37,578 bases of DNA from NCBI GenBank assembly GCA_005792355.1, contig SXSC01000333.1:1-37578 (forward strand), written 5' to 3'. The stretch comes from Opitutaceae bacterium (GTDB lineage Bacteria > Verrucomicrobiota > Verrucomicrobiia > Opitutales > Opitutaceae). The notes under the pieces were generated by a model. The model had not been told where the DNA came from and made no database searches. It saw only the letters and a program-made list of their open reading frames with translations. Below, in pieces: positions 6,797 through 15,329 of the stretch (within the stretch, counting starts at the first letter, position 1; every line of letters begins with the position of its first letter). The position numbers and the translations under genes are program-made.

Positions 6797-7261
6797 TCAG
6801 TTATTCTTGTCACCCCAAATAGCAAACCGGTCGTGGCGCACCAGAAGGAGTGCGCCGGCAATCATGATCACGTGCATGCCCAGCCAGGCCACGCCCTCGC
6901 CCTCTTGCACCGCCATGAGGCCGAAGGAGAGACCGACGTAGAGAAGGCCGGTCAGGAAAAGACTGATGCGGGACTTGACTCCCAAGAGAACGCAGAGGCC
7001 GAAGACGATCAGCAGGTAGCCGAGGGAGTGGGCAAAATTTTTGGTCATCCACAGTGGCATCCACGAGGAACTGGTGATGCCCTGCGCCATCCGGCCCATG
7101 TTCTTGTAATAGTTCTCGAAGGAGTAGCTGCCGCCGCTCTCGAATTTTTCGAGGCCGGCGAAGAGAGTGCGCAGCCCCAGCCAGAGGCGGAGGAGGAGAA
7201 ACGCCCCGGTGTATTCGAGGCGTGAGTTGCAGCAATTGTTCGAGGCGGAGTTTTCGCTCAT
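6797..7261 (-). CDS. DoxX-like membrane protein
   Basis: A 154-residue integral membrane protein starting at ATG 7261. About four membrane segments are visible: around YTGAFLLLRLWLGLRTLFAG, LGYLLIVFGLCVLLG, ISLFLTGLLYVGLSFGLMAV and LGMHVIMIAGALLLV. The first helix with the RLWLGLRTLFAGLEKF signature is typical of DoxX/DoxD relatives. These are often linked to quinone or thiosulfate redox steps, but most are uncharacterised. It lies immediately upstream of the Gfo/Idh oxidoreductase in one operon, a pairing that hints at an electron-transfer partner; this is inference. Upstream in-frame sequence lacks coding character, so the longer start is rejected. Confidence 0.8.
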   Translation of the reverse strand: MSENSASNNCCNSRLEYTGAFLLLRLWLGLRTLFAGLEKFESGGSYSFENYYKNMGRMAQGITSSSWMPLWMTKNFAHSLGYLLIVFGLCVLLGVKSRISLFLTGLLYVGLSFGLMAVQEGEGVAWLGMHVIMIAGALLLVRHDRFAIWGDKNN

Positions 7262-7545
7262 GATGGAGGGACGAGTTGGACGGGAACGGAAGCGCGGGAG
7301 TGATGATTTGACGACGAAGCAGGGAAAGAGGACGGAGGCAGTCGGGAAGCGGAGACGTAGTTGTGCAAAATTCGGACCGAGAAAGGCAAGCCGGAGAATG
7401 GATTTACGGGGGATTTCTGGGCGCGGTCGAGCCTTACCTTGGGTCCAGCCAAGAAATGCGCGCAGTTGGGAAAAATGCGCGCAGCGGGGTCGACCCGCTG
7501 AAAACAACCTTGCGGCGTCCGCGGTCCGCCCCGCTACTCTGCGGG
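7262..7545. other. Divergent intergenic region upstream of gcvT
   Basis: 284 bases between the DoxX-like gene and gcvT must carry both promoters. The proximal part holds a repeated 10-mer and an inverted repeat, listed separately. I looked for the conserved core of a glycine riboswitch and could not see it. No small ORF stands out. Confidence 0.5.
7456..7500 (+). promoter_or_regulatory. Direct repeat plus palindrome upstream of gcvT
   Basis: The 10-mer ATGCGCGCAG occurs twice, at 7456-7465 and 7475-7484, 19 bases apart and so on nearly the same helix face. It runs into an inverted repeat with 7-base arms, CAGCGGG/CCCGCTG, around GTCGA (7482-7500). The set ends 45 bases before the gcvT ATG. 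It could be a repressor or activator site, or a leader hairpin. Confidence 0.45.
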
Positions 7546-8652
7546 ATGAGTGATCTCAAGCGCACGCCCTTGCGTGATTTCCATGCGACCCACGGAGGGC
7601 GTTTGGTCGATTTTGCGGGTTGGGAGATGCCCGTGCAGTACCGCAGCATCCTCGAGGAGCACAAGGCCGTGCGCCGCACCGCCGGGCTGTTCGACGTCAG
7701 CCACATGGGCGAGGTCGACGTCCGCGGCCCGGAGGCCGCGCGATTCTTGAATCACCTCGTTACCAATGATGTCGCGAAGCTCTTCCCGGGGCGCGTGCTC
7801 TACTCGCCGATGTGCTATCCCGAGGGTGGGGTCGTGGACGATCTCCTGATCTACATGCGCGGGGCGGACGATTTCTTCCTGTGTATCAACGCGGGCAACA
7901 TCGAGAAGGACCTCGCGTGGATTCGCGGGCAGGCGGCGGCATTCAACGTCACGATCACCGATCGCTGCGCGGACTATGCGTTGCTGGCGGTGCAGGGCCC
8001 GCGCGCGGCCGCGATCGTGCAGTCGCTCACGGGCGCCAAGCTGGGGCTCGTAAAGTATTATCATTTTTCCGAAGCCACGGTGGCCGGCATTCACTGCCTG
8101 GCCAGCCGCACGGGTTACACGGGTGAAGATGGCTTTGAGCTTTACCACGCGGCGGCTGAGGCTGTCGCCCTGGCCACGGCGCTGCTCGCGGCGGGCCAGC
8201 CGCACGGCTTGGAACTCGCCGGCCTCGGGGCGCGCGACAGCCTCCGGCTCGAGGCGGGTTATCCGTTGTACGGTCACGAGATCACGGCGGAAGTCTCGCC
8301 GCTCACCGCCGGTCTCGGCTGGACGGTGAAACTCGACAAAGGGGCTGACTTTGTCGGCCGGGCCGCCCTCGTCGCGGAGAAGCAGGCGGGTTCAGCGCGC
8401 AAGATCGTGTTTTTCAAGACCGGGGATCGCCGAATCGTGCGCGCCGAGACGCCGGTGCTCGACCTCGCCGGGGCGACGGTCGGCCGCGTGGTGTCGGGGA
8501 CCTTGTCGCCCATGCTGAACGAGGCCATCGGCTCCGCGCTGGTTGCTACAGCGGCGGCCGCCCAGCCCATGTTGGTCGACATCCGCGGCACAAAGTTGAA
8601 TTTGCAACTGGTCAAACCACCGTTCGTGGAACTAAAAAAAACCTCCGCATGA
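7546..8652 (+). CDS. gcvT: Glycine cleavage system aminomethyltransferase (T protein)
   Basis: A 368-residue T protein that transfers the methylene group from the aminomethyl-lipoyl H protein to tetrahydrofolate and releases ammonia. It starts with MSDLKRTPLRDFHATHGGRL, then the folate-site region DFAGWEMPVQY and FDVSHMGEVDVRGPEA, the TGYTGEDGFELY motif near 185, GLGARDSLRLEAGYPLYGHE near 225, and the C-terminal barrel ending with GTKLNLQLVKPPFV. Length is normal. ATG 7546 is preferred because sequence upstream is not coding-like. Its stop overlaps gcvH by four bases (ATGA). No gcvP follows within the window. Confidence 0.93.
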   Translation: MSDLKRTPLRDFHATHGGRLVDFAGWEMPVQYRSILEEHKAVRRTAGLFDVSHMGEVDVRGPEAARFLNHLVTNDVAKLFPGRVLYSPMCYPEGGVVDDLLIYMRGADDFFLCINAGNIEKDLAWIRGQAAAFNVTITDRCADYALLAVQGPRAAAIVQSLTGAKLGLVKYYHFSEATVAGIHCLASRTGYTGEDGFELYHAAAEAVALATALLAAGQPHGLELAGLGARDSLRLEAGYPLYGHEITAEVSPLTAGLGWTVKLDKGADFVGRAALVAEKQAGSARKIVFFKTGDRRIVRAETPVLDLAGATVGRVVSGTLSPMLNEAIGSALVATAAAAQPMLVDIRGTKLNLQLVKPPFVELKKTSA

Positions 8653-9032
8653 GCAATCTCCCCGCCGATCTTCGTTACGCAAAATCGCATGAATGGCTCC
8701 GGCCTGAGAGCGACGGCACGGTCACCATCGGGATCACCGATTACGCGCAAAATTCGCTCGGTGACATCACCTACGTGCAGGTGTCCAAGGTTGGCGCGGC
8801 GTTGAAGGCCGGCGAGACCTTTGGGGTGGTCGAATCGGTGAAGGCTGCGAGTGATCTCTATATGCCGGTGGCGGGAACCGTCGTGGCGGTGAACGGGGCG
8901 CTCGACGCCGCCCCCGAAACAGTCAATCGATCGCCCTATGCCGACGGTTGGATGCTCAAGCTGAAGCCGGCCGACGCGGGCGCGGCCGGAGCCATGTTGG
9001 ATGCCGCGGCGTACGCCAAGCTCCTGGCCTGA
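8649..9032 (+). CDS. gcvH: Glycine cleavage system H protein
   Basis: A 127-residue lipoyl carrier that shuttles the aminomethyl intermediate between P, T and L proteins. The lipoylation site is Lys65 in VVESVKAASDLYMPVAG. The N-terminal YAKSHEWLR and GITDYAQNSLGDITYV segments are diagnostic, as is YADGWMLKLKP near the end. The ATG overlaps the gcvT stop, so T and H are translated as a pair. The P protein gene is expected elsewhere or absent from this locus, since the next gene is an efflux adaptor on the same strand after 116 bases. Confidence 0.95.
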   Translation: MSNLPADLRYAKSHEWLRPESDGTVTIGITDYAQNSLGDITYVQVSKVGAALKAGETFGVVESVKAASDLYMPVAGTVVAVNGALDAAPETVNRSPYADGWMLKLKPADAGAAGAMLDAAAYAKLLA

Positions 9033-9148
9033 AGCGGCGTGCCGGCCGGTGGTACCAAGTTCATCCCCTTTCGGCGCCGGCTTGCAACGGGTCCCGTTTC
9101 GGTTCGTCTCTCCTTCCCTAGCACCGAACTCAACTTCTTCGAAATCCG

Positions 9149-10318
9149 ATGGTCATCCTCCCCGTGGCTCGCTCGCAGTGGCTTCGCATTTTTCTGGCTG
9201 CGGCGCTGCTGGCGGGTGGCGCCGTGGGTTGCGCCACGGCTGAGGCGGCGGAGGAAAAAACGCAGACCGGAGGCAAAGACAAGGGCGGCGGGGGCGGGCG
9301 GGGTGGTCGCGGCGGAGGATCGAGTGCGAAACAGGCGGTCGAGGTGATTGCGATTGAGCGCCGCGATCTCGCGGAAACTTTGCGCGTGGTCGGTTCGCTC
9401 TCGCCCAATGAGACCGCCACGATTCGTCCGGAGATGAGCGGGCTCATCCGCTCGATTCACTTCGAGGAAGGACAACGGGTGAAGAAAGGCGACCCCCTCG
9501 CCAAAATCGACGATGCGGAATTGCAGGCGCAACTCGCCCAGACGCGCGCACGCCATGAACTCGCCCGGTTGAACCTCGAGCGCGCCGACAATCTCCGCCA
9601 GACGCAGTCAAACACGCAGGCCGATGTGGACCGGGCGCGCAGCGAATTCACCGCCACGCAGGCGGAAATCGAACTGCTCACGGTGCGGCTCGGCCGCACG
9701 GACATCCGGGCGCCGTTCGATGGTGTCGTCGAATCGCGCACCCTGTCGCCCGGCGACTACGTAAACACCCAGGCCGTCATCACCACCGTCAACGATCTCA
9801 GCCGGCTGAAAGTGGAATTTCAGGTGCCGGAACGTTACCTCACCAAGGTGCGACGCGGGACGAAATTCCGTCTGCAACTGACCACGACGGAGGTGGCGGC
9901 CAACGTCGCCGGGGAGGTTTATTTCGTTAATTCCGTGATCGAGCGCCAAACGCGATCGAGCGAAGTGAAAGGTTATCTCAGCGCGCCGAACGCCGCCCTC
10001 AAGGCGGGCATGTTTGCGGTGATCGAGATTGTATTGGAAGTGCGCCGCGGGGCGTTGACGGTGCCGGAGGGCGCGATCCTGATCGAGCAGCGCGGTCCGC
10101 AGATTATCACGGTCGTGGAGAAAGACGGGGAGTCATTGGCCGCCTTTGTGCCGGTGGTGCTCGGACTCCGTTCGCGCGGGCTGGTCGAGGTGAAGGCGCT
10201 CAAGGGGCAGCTCCCGGAGAAACAGCTGGTCGTGGCGGCGGGCGTGGGCGCGCTGGCGTTGTTTCCCGGTTCGCGCCTGGATCCGCGGCCGTTGCGCGCG
10301 GAATTTCGCGTCGAATAA
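9149..10318 (+). CDS. RND efflux periplasmic adaptor lipoprotein
   Basis: A 389-residue membrane fusion protein. A lipobox LAGGAVGC places the lipidated Cys at 28, so it is probably anchored to the inner membrane. A Gly-rich linker spans about 42-58. The barrel-sandwich hybrid domain begins near 62 with TLRVVGSLSPNETATIRPEM and GLIRSIHFEEGQRVKKGDPL, an alpha hairpin spans about 125-180, and the returning lipoyl half is TDIRAPFDGVVESRTLSPGDYV. A beta-barrel and membrane-proximal domain complete it. It lies 14 bases before the RND pump and is clearly its partner. No outer-membrane channel gene is present here, so the complex would use one encoded elsewhere. Confidence 0.92.
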   Translation: MVILPVARSQWLRIFLAAALLAGGAVGCATAEAAEEKTQTGGKDKGGGGGRGGRGGGSSAKQAVEVIAIERRDLAETLRVVGSLSPNETATIRPEMSGLIRSIHFEEGQRVKKGDPLAKIDDAELQAQLAQTRARHELARLNLERADNLRQTQSNTQADVDRARSEFTATQAEIELLTVRLGRTDIRAPFDGVVESRTLSPGDYVNTQAVITTVNDLSRLKVEFQVPERYLTKVRRGTKFRLQLTTTEVAANVAGEVYFVNSVIERQTRSSEVKGYLSAPNAALKAGMFAVIEIVLEVRRGALTVPEGAILIEQRGPQIITVVEKDGESLAAFVPVVLGLRSRGLVEVKALKGQLPEKQLVVAAGVGALALFPGSRLDPRPLRAEFRVE

Positions 10319-10332
10319 GGGCCGGCCTGGCG

Positions 10333-13300
10333 ATGCTCCTCTCCGACACTTCCATCAAGCGGCCGGTTATCTGCCTGGTGGCGTCGATCCTGATTGTGCT
10401 GATCGGGGCGCTCTCGTTTCAGCGTCTGCCGGTGCGCGAATATCCCAGCACGGACTCGCCCGTGATTTCGATCGAGGCGAGCTACCGTGGCGCTTCCGCC
10501 GAGGTGGTCGAGTCCAAGCTCACCGAGGTAATCGAAAAAGAGGTCTCCGCCATCGACGGACTCCGCGTCATCCGCTCGAGCTCCACCGAACAGCGCGCCC
10601 GCATCACCCTCGAGTTCAATCTCGATCGCAACATCGACGAGGCCGCCAACGACGTGCGCGACAAGGTGGCGCGGGTGCGTGGTCGGCTGCCGCCGGAGGT
10701 CGACGATCCCCAGATTTCCAAGTCCGATTCCGACTCGGATACCGTGATATCGCTTTCGTTCAGCTCCGATATTCACTCCCGTCTCGAACTGACCGAGCTG
10801 GTCGAGCGCCTCGTGGTGCAGCGGTTGCAGACGATTCCGGGCGTCGCGGCGGTCGAGTTGCGCGGCCAGCGGTATGCGATGCGCCTCTGGGTGGACGCCA
10901 CGCGGCTCGCCGCCTATAATCTTACGGTCTCGGACCTGGAGCGGGCGCTGCGGCAGCAAAACGTCGATCTGCCCAGCGGCCGGATCGAGTCGCTCGCACG
11001 GGAATTCCCGGTGCGGATGCGCGGCCGGATGGACACCCCGCTGGAGTATGAAAATCTGATTCTGGCGGCGCGCGACGGCTATCAGGTGAAATTCAGCGAC
11101 ATCGGTCGGGTGGAATTGGGGTCGAGCGACTATCGCAGTGATACTTACGTGAGCGGTCGGCACGCGGTGAGCACGTCTGTCATGCGGCAGTCGCAGTCAA
11201 ACCTGCTCGATCTCTCCAAAAGTGTTAAGGCCCTGATCCCGACCCTGCAGGCGGATTTGCCGGAAGGCGTGCGGCTCCGGGTTTCATGGGACACCAGCGT
11301 TTTTGTGGAACGCTCGGTGCGCGAGGTCTACAAGACGCTGTGGGAAGCATCGGTGCTCGTAATCGCGATGATCTTCCTGTTCCTGCGCGACTGGCGGGCG
11401 ACGCTGGTGCCGCTGGTGGCGATCCCGGTGTCGCTGAGTGGCACCTTTGCCGTGATGCATTGGCTCGGCTTCACGATCAACGTGCTGACCCTGCTGGCGC
11501 TCGTGCTCGGGGTCGGTTTGGTGGTCGACGATGCGATCGTGATGTTGGAAAACATCTACCGGCGGATTGAAGAGGGCGAGCGGCCGATCACGGCGTCGAT
11601 CTTCGGTGCGCGCCAGGTCGCCTTCGCGATCATCGCGACAACGCTGACGCTGGCGGCGGTGTTCCTCCCGGTGGCGTTTCAATCCGGCCGGACGGGCCGG
11701 CTGTTCTACGAGTTTGGCCTGACCCTGGCGATCGCGGTGAGCGTCTCGGCCTTTGTGGCGCTGACCTTGTCCCCGATGCTGTGTTCGCGCCTGTTGCGCG
11801 CGCGGGCGATCGATGGGAAATCGACGCACGGCTGGCTCTACGAGAAGACCGAGCCGCTGTTTGTGGGTCTGAACCGCGGATTCGGGTGGATTTTGAGCGG
11901 GGCATTGCGGAGGCGCTGGATCGTGCTGGCCGGCGCCCTGGCGTTCGCGGTCACCGGTCCATACCTCTACACCAAATTGCAGCGCGAACTCACGCCGCTG
12001 GAGGACCGCGGCGGCTTCTCCTCCAGTTTCGTCGGCCCGGTCGGTTCAACCCCCGAATACAACGCCATCTATACACGGCAGATGGAGCAGATGCTGCTGG
12101 CCGTGCCCGAGGTCGACCGGACGTATCACCGGACCGGTGAGGGCCGGGGCTTCATTTACACCACGTTAAAGCCGTGGGAGGAGCGCACGCGAAAGACGCA
12201 GGACATCGTCGAGGAGGTGCGGCGCAGTTTCCGACGGGAAATCACCGGTGGGCCGTCGTCCGTCACTCCCATCCGGCCGTTTAGTCGGGGCAGTAGTTCC
12301 AGCTCCGGAATTCAGCTGGTGCTGCAAGGCAGCGATTTCGACAAATTACAGGAACTCGGCCAGCAGATGCTCGCGGTAATGCGCGACAGCAGCCAGTTTT
12401 TGTTGCCGCGCGTCGATCCGTCTCCCATCAAGCCGCAGATCGATGTGCGCATCGATCGCGCGAAAGCCGCCGACCTCGGCGTGCCGATCTCGGACGTGGC
12501 GGCAACTTTGGAAACGCTGCTCGGCAGCCGGCGGGTGACGCAGTTTCAGCGCGGGAACCGGCAGTACGATGTGCTCGTGCAGGTCGAGGACGCCAACCGC
12601 AGCAGTCCCTCCGATCTCGGTCGCCTCTATGTGAAGTCAAACGGCGGGCACTTGGTGCAGCTCAGCAACCTCGTGACCTACGAAGAGTCGGCCGTGCCGG
12701 AGAGTTTCCCGCATTTCAACCGGCTGCGCTCCGTCACGGTCTCGGCCCAGCTGGCGCAGGGGGTGACGATCGGCGATGCGGTGGAGATTCTCGGCGTCGA
12801 GGCGCGGAAGATTCTTCCTCCGGGCTACGCCTTCGCGTGGGACGGTGAATCGCGCGACTTCGTCGAAAGCGCCAGCGATACCTACCAGTTGTTCGGGCTC
12901 GCGCTGCTGTTCACGTTTCTCGTGCTGGCGGCGCAGTTCGAGTCGTGGATTCACCCGATCACAATCTTCACCGGCATCATCCTCGCGGTGTCGGGCGGAT
13001 TGATCGTGCTCTACTGCAGCCGCTATTTTGGCGTCGCGCTCACGGACAATATTTTCTCCCGCTTCGGCCTGATCATGTTGATCGGCATGGTGGCAAAAAA
13101 CGGGATCCTGGTCGTGGAGTTTGCGAACCAGCTCCAGGTCTCGGGTCGCAATGCCCTCGAGGCGGCGTACGAGGCGTCGACGGTGCGCTTCCGGCCGATT
13201 CTGATGACCTCGATTTCCACCGTGCTGGGGGCCGTGCCGATCGCGTTTGCTGCGGGGGCGGGCGCGGAGACGCGCAATCCGATGGGCCTCGTCGTCGTCG

Positions 13301-13479
13301 GAGGCCTGACCATCGCGACCTTGCTGACGCTGTTTGTAGTGCCGATCGTTTACGTGATGATGGACTGGCTGTGCGTGAAGGTGACGGGTCACTCGAGTGC
13401 GCACGGTCTGATTCGCGCGACCGAAATTGAGCAGGAGACGATGGGTGGGGCGGAGACGAGGCCGGCCTTCCCGCATTAA
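10333..13479 (+). CDS. RND multidrug efflux pump subunit (AcrB/HAE1 type)
   Basis: A 1048-residue inner-membrane proton-driven pump of the hydrophobe/amphiphile efflux class. The topology is typical: TM1 near residue 12-30, a large periplasmic loop, TM2-6 from about 335, a second loop, and TM8-12 near 850-1020. The proton-relay acidic pair is Asp399-Asp400 in GVGLVVDDAIVMLENIYRR, and the partner lysine is Lys922 in GMVAKNGILVVEFANQ. The porter region keeps the REYPSTDSPVISI motif near the start. Length equals AcrB-like proteins. Substrate range cannot be read. It forms an operon with the adaptor. Confidence 0.95.
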   Translation: MLLSDTSIKRPVICLVASILIVLIGALSFQRLPVREYPSTDSPVISIEASYRGASAEVVESKLTEVIEKEVSAIDGLRVIRSSSTEQRARITLEFNLDRNIDEAANDVRDKVARVRGRLPPEVDDPQISKSDSDSDTVISLSFSSDIHSRLELTELVERLVVQRLQTIPGVAAVELRGQRYAMRLWVDATRLAAYNLTVSDLERALRQQNVDLPSGRIESLAREFPVRMRGRMDTPLEYENLILAARDGYQVKFSDIGRVELGSSDYRSDTYVSGRHAVSTSVMRQSQSNLLDLSKSVKALIPTLQADLPEGVRLRVSWDTSVFVERSVREVYKTLWEASVLVIAMIFLFLRDWRATLVPLVAIPVSLSGTFAVMHWLGFTINVLTLLALVLGVGLVVDDAIVMLENIYRRIEEGERPITASIFGARQVAFAIIATTLTLAAVFLPVAFQSGRTGRLFYEFGLTLAIAVSVSAFVALTLSPMLCSRLLRARAIDGKSTHGWLYEKTEPLFVGLNRGFGWILSGALRRRWIVLAGALAFAVTGPYLYTKLQRELTPLEDRGGFSSSFVGPVGSTPEYNAIYTRQMEQMLLAVPEVDRTYHRTGEGRGFIYTTLKPWEERTRKTQDIVEEVRRSFRREITGGPSSVTPIRPFSRGSSSSSGIQLVLQGSDFDKLQELGQQMLAVMRDSSQFLLPRVDPSPIKPQIDVRIDRAKAADLGVPISDVAATLETLLGSRRVTQFQRGNRQYDVLVQVEDANRSSPSDLGRLYVKSNGGHLVQLSNLVTYEESAVPESFPHFNRLRSVTVSAQLAQGVTIGDAVEILGVEARKILPPGYAFAWDGESRDFVESASDTYQLFGLALLFTFLVLAAQFESWIHPITIFTGIILAVSGGLIVLYCSRYFGVALTDNIFSRFGLIMLIGMVAKNGILVVEFANQLQVSGRNALEAAYEASTVRFRPILMTSISTVLGAVPIAFAAGAGAETRNPMGLVVVGGLTIATLLTLFVVPIVYVMMDWLCVKVTGHSSAHGLIRATEIEQETMGGAETRPAFPH

Positions 13480-13626
13480 GCGATGGTCGGGCGGGGCGGG
13501 GAGGGGGCTCCCTGAAGCAAAGTCCCGCCGCAATTTTCTGAACCCGTTTTTCTGACTAATCTGTCCGCGATTTTAAGTGGACGAACCGTACGTGGCGTCC
13601 GGGGAGTCGCGCGGAAGCTCAGAACC

Positions 13627-14556
13627 TCAATTGCCGCCGAGTCGTTCACGCCGCTCCGCCAGCAGGGCAAGGTAGCGGGTCTTCATCTCGGCCGAGAGAA
13701 AACTGGCCTCGATCCGGGCCGGCCAGCCGGCGCACGCGACCGCGAAGCGTGTCCGGGTCCGCTCAATCAGCGCAGCGCTGAGGCCGAGTCGTTCGCCCGC
13801 CAGGTAGCGCCAAAAATCGTTCTCGCGAAGATTGGATTTCTTGCCGCGCAGCGGCAGCGCGAGTTCTTCCCGGCTGCGGGGATTAGGAATGGTGGAATTC
13901 AACAGGTCGTAGGCCGGCGACAGCTCCACCTTGTCGTCACGCGTGATCAGCGACCAATTCTTGAGGTGCATGTCCTCGTTGCCGGTCAAGTAAGCGCAGA
14001 GCACCCGGTCGAGAAATTTCATCCGCTCCAAGGCCGGAAACGTGCAGAAGCGATCGATGATTTCGATCAGCCGCTCCGTGCTGGAGTCATATTTCGTGTC
14101 GCGGCTCGCACCGCTCAACTGCGCGAAATCCTCCACCGGCTTCTTGCTCCAGCCCGCGCGATCGAAGCGGCGGACAAAGTAAGAATGGGTTTGATCCCCG
14201 TTCTGCAGCAACCCGTGCACGGGCACCTCGATCCCCAAGGTGACGGCGAGCGACATGGTGAGGGCCTCGTTTTCCGGCAGCTCCGCGTAGACGAGATGGG
14301 GCGGCTTCACGATATACCGCCCGCCGTGGCCGACGAGCTCCATGCGGCCCTCGGTCACGCGCAGCACCGAACTGACTTTCGGCTGCATGCCTTGGATGGA
14401 CATCTTCACCGCGCGCGCGGCCGCTTCCTCCAGCAGTTGGTCCCGGGTGTAGGGCAGTGGCGCCAGCGATTGTAGACGGTGATCGAGCAGGCGCAGGCCC
14501 GCCGGCGAATAGGGCCCCGGGCCTTCCCAAGGTTCATGCGTGATCAGACACCTCAT
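13627..14556 (-). CDS. hipT: HipT-like serine/threonine kinase toxin
   Basis: A 309-residue HipA-type kinase lacking the N-terminal subdomain 1, as in the HipT proteins of HipBST systems. The start is MRCLITHEPW, with GPYSPAGLRLLD nearby. The Gly-rich loop is KMSIQGMQPKVSSVL, where Ser53 and Gln55 occupy the positions of the two autophosphorylated serines of the E. coli O127 HipT (SIS motif). The catalytic loop is TGNEDMHLKNWS with Asp195, and the metal-binding Asp217 lies in SPAYDLLNS. All kinase residues look intact. Known HipT phosphorylates tryptophanyl-tRNA synthetase; the target here is unknown. The ATG overlaps the hipS-like stop by four bases. Confidence 0.85.
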   Translation of the reverse strand: MRCLITHEPWEGPGPYSPAGLRLLDHRLQSLAPLPYTRDQLLEEAAARAVKMSIQGMQPKVSSVLRVTEGRMELVGHGGRYIVKPPHLVYAELPENEALTMSLAVTLGIEVPVHGLLQNGDQTHSYFVRRFDRAGWSKKPVEDFAQLSGASRDTKYDSSTERLIEIIDRFCTFPALERMKFLDRVLCAYLTGNEDMHLKNWSLITRDDKVELSPAYDLLNSTIPNPRSREELALPLRGKKSNLRENDFWRYLAGERLGLSAALIERTRTRFAVACAGWPARIEASFLSAEMKTRYLALLAERRERLGGN

Positions 14557-14861
14557 GGAGCGGCTTCGATTCGCAGGGAACCGACAACATCGCGACCCAC
14601 CGCGAGCAATTGGCTGAACAGGTCGTGGCGATCCAGTTTGCGCTGTCGAAGCAGCGCTTCGAGCTGGCCGCCCTCGGGGAGCAGTCCCTCGAACGGCGCC
14701 GGGAAGCGCGGAAAGTCCCACACCTGCTGGCTGGTCGGCATGGTGAGCGAGACCGGCTCGCCATGAAACGCGGTGTCATACGTGAAGCGATACGTCCCGT
14801 CGTCCCGTGCCTCAAATAGGCCGGCGAGTTGATGCTGTTGGTAAATGCGGGCGAGCTTCAT
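14553..14861 (-). CDS. hipS: HipS-like small antitoxin (HipA N-terminal subdomain)
   Basis: A 102-residue protein equal to the N-subdomain 1 of HipA but encoded separately. It begins MKLARIYQQHQLAGLFEARD, continues with a beta-rich stretch including YDTAFHGEPVSLTMP, and contains the diagnostic FPAPFEGLLPEGGQLEALLR. In the characterised HipBST system the HipS protein, not HipB, neutralises the kinase. It overlaps hipB and hipT-like genes by four bases on each side. The same frame is also open upstream to an ATG at 15008 with strong third-position G/C bias, so a longer form overlapping hipB cannot be excluded. Confidence 0.82.
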   Translation of the reverse strand: MKLARIYQQHQLAGLFEARDDGTYRFTYDTAFHGEPVSLTMPTSQQVWDFPRFPAPFEGLLPEGGQLEALLRQRKLDRHDLFSQLLAVGRDVVGSLRIEAAP

Positions 14862-15187
14862 GGTGACCGCGTCAGTTTCGTCGAATGTGCGGGCGAGAAT
14901 GACGGTGATGACGAGGGCGAATCGGTCGTTGGTGACGGCGCGGACGAAGCTGGCGGAAGTGCCGCCGAAACGGCGGCTGTCGCTCGCTTGAGTAATGGGC
15001 TCTGCCACTCGACGGTGATGCTCAGCACGCGGAAGATTTTATTGAGAGTGTCCCATTGGACAGATTCTTTGCCGTGCTCCAAATCCCACACGACCGTCTT
15101 GCCTACACCGGCGAGCTTCGCCAGTTGGCTCTGGGTCAGCCCGGCTTTTTGCCGATGGATTCGGATTAATCGATCTAAGGCTAACAT
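14858..15187 (-). CDS. hipB: HipB-like HTH antitoxin / autorepressor
   Basis: A 109-residue XRE-family protein. The HTH occupies about residues 4-50 (LIRIHRQKAGLTQSQLAKLA, then GVGKTVVWDLEHGKESVQWD), followed by LNKIFRVLSITVEW, which matches HipB-type cores. From about residue 66 the tail is Ser/Pro/Ala-rich and low complexity, unlike ordinary HipB ends. ATG 15187 is chosen over TTG 15208 because the inverted repeat CTGCT/AGCAG (15190-15201) would otherwise lie inside the gene. It is the first gene of a hipB-hipS-hipT operon and should bind the operator-like sites upstream. Confidence 0.82.
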   Translation of the reverse strand: MLALDRLIRIHRQKAGLTQSQLAKLAGVGKTVVWDLEHGKESVQWDTLNKIFRVLSITVEWQSPLLKRATAAVSAALPPASSAPSPTTDSPSSSPSFSPAHSTKLTRSP

Positions 15188-15258
15188 TGCTGCTTTAGCA
15201 GTAAACAAATTCTATAAACTCAGATTTCAAGCTTAAAAGTTCTGTTATTGATAATTTA

Positions 15259-15274
15259 TACCGCTTAATAGGTA
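15259..15274. promoter_or_regulatory. Operator-like site 1, TACC-N8-GGTA
   Basis: TACC, eight bases (GCTTAATA), then GGTA, centred 80 bases upstream of the hipB-like start. The half-site spacing of eight equals that of the E. coli HipB operator (TATCC-N8-GGATA). The outer bases, TTATACC and GGTAAAT, extend the dyad. Confidence 0.65.
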
Positions 15275-15329
15275 AATAATGACTTTAATAAAAATCCAAT
15301 GTGCTTTTCGCGTATAAATGAGACATTAA

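Noticed and set aside
7262..7545. Glycine riboswitch before gcvT
   Set aside because: I could not find the conserved core segments in the leader; only repeats and a palindrome are visible. A covariance-model search would decide.
9973..11163. A 396-codon minus-strand frame opposite the efflux genes
   Set aside because: It spans the junction of two well-supported plus-strand genes and has an Arg/His-rich, low-complexity translation.
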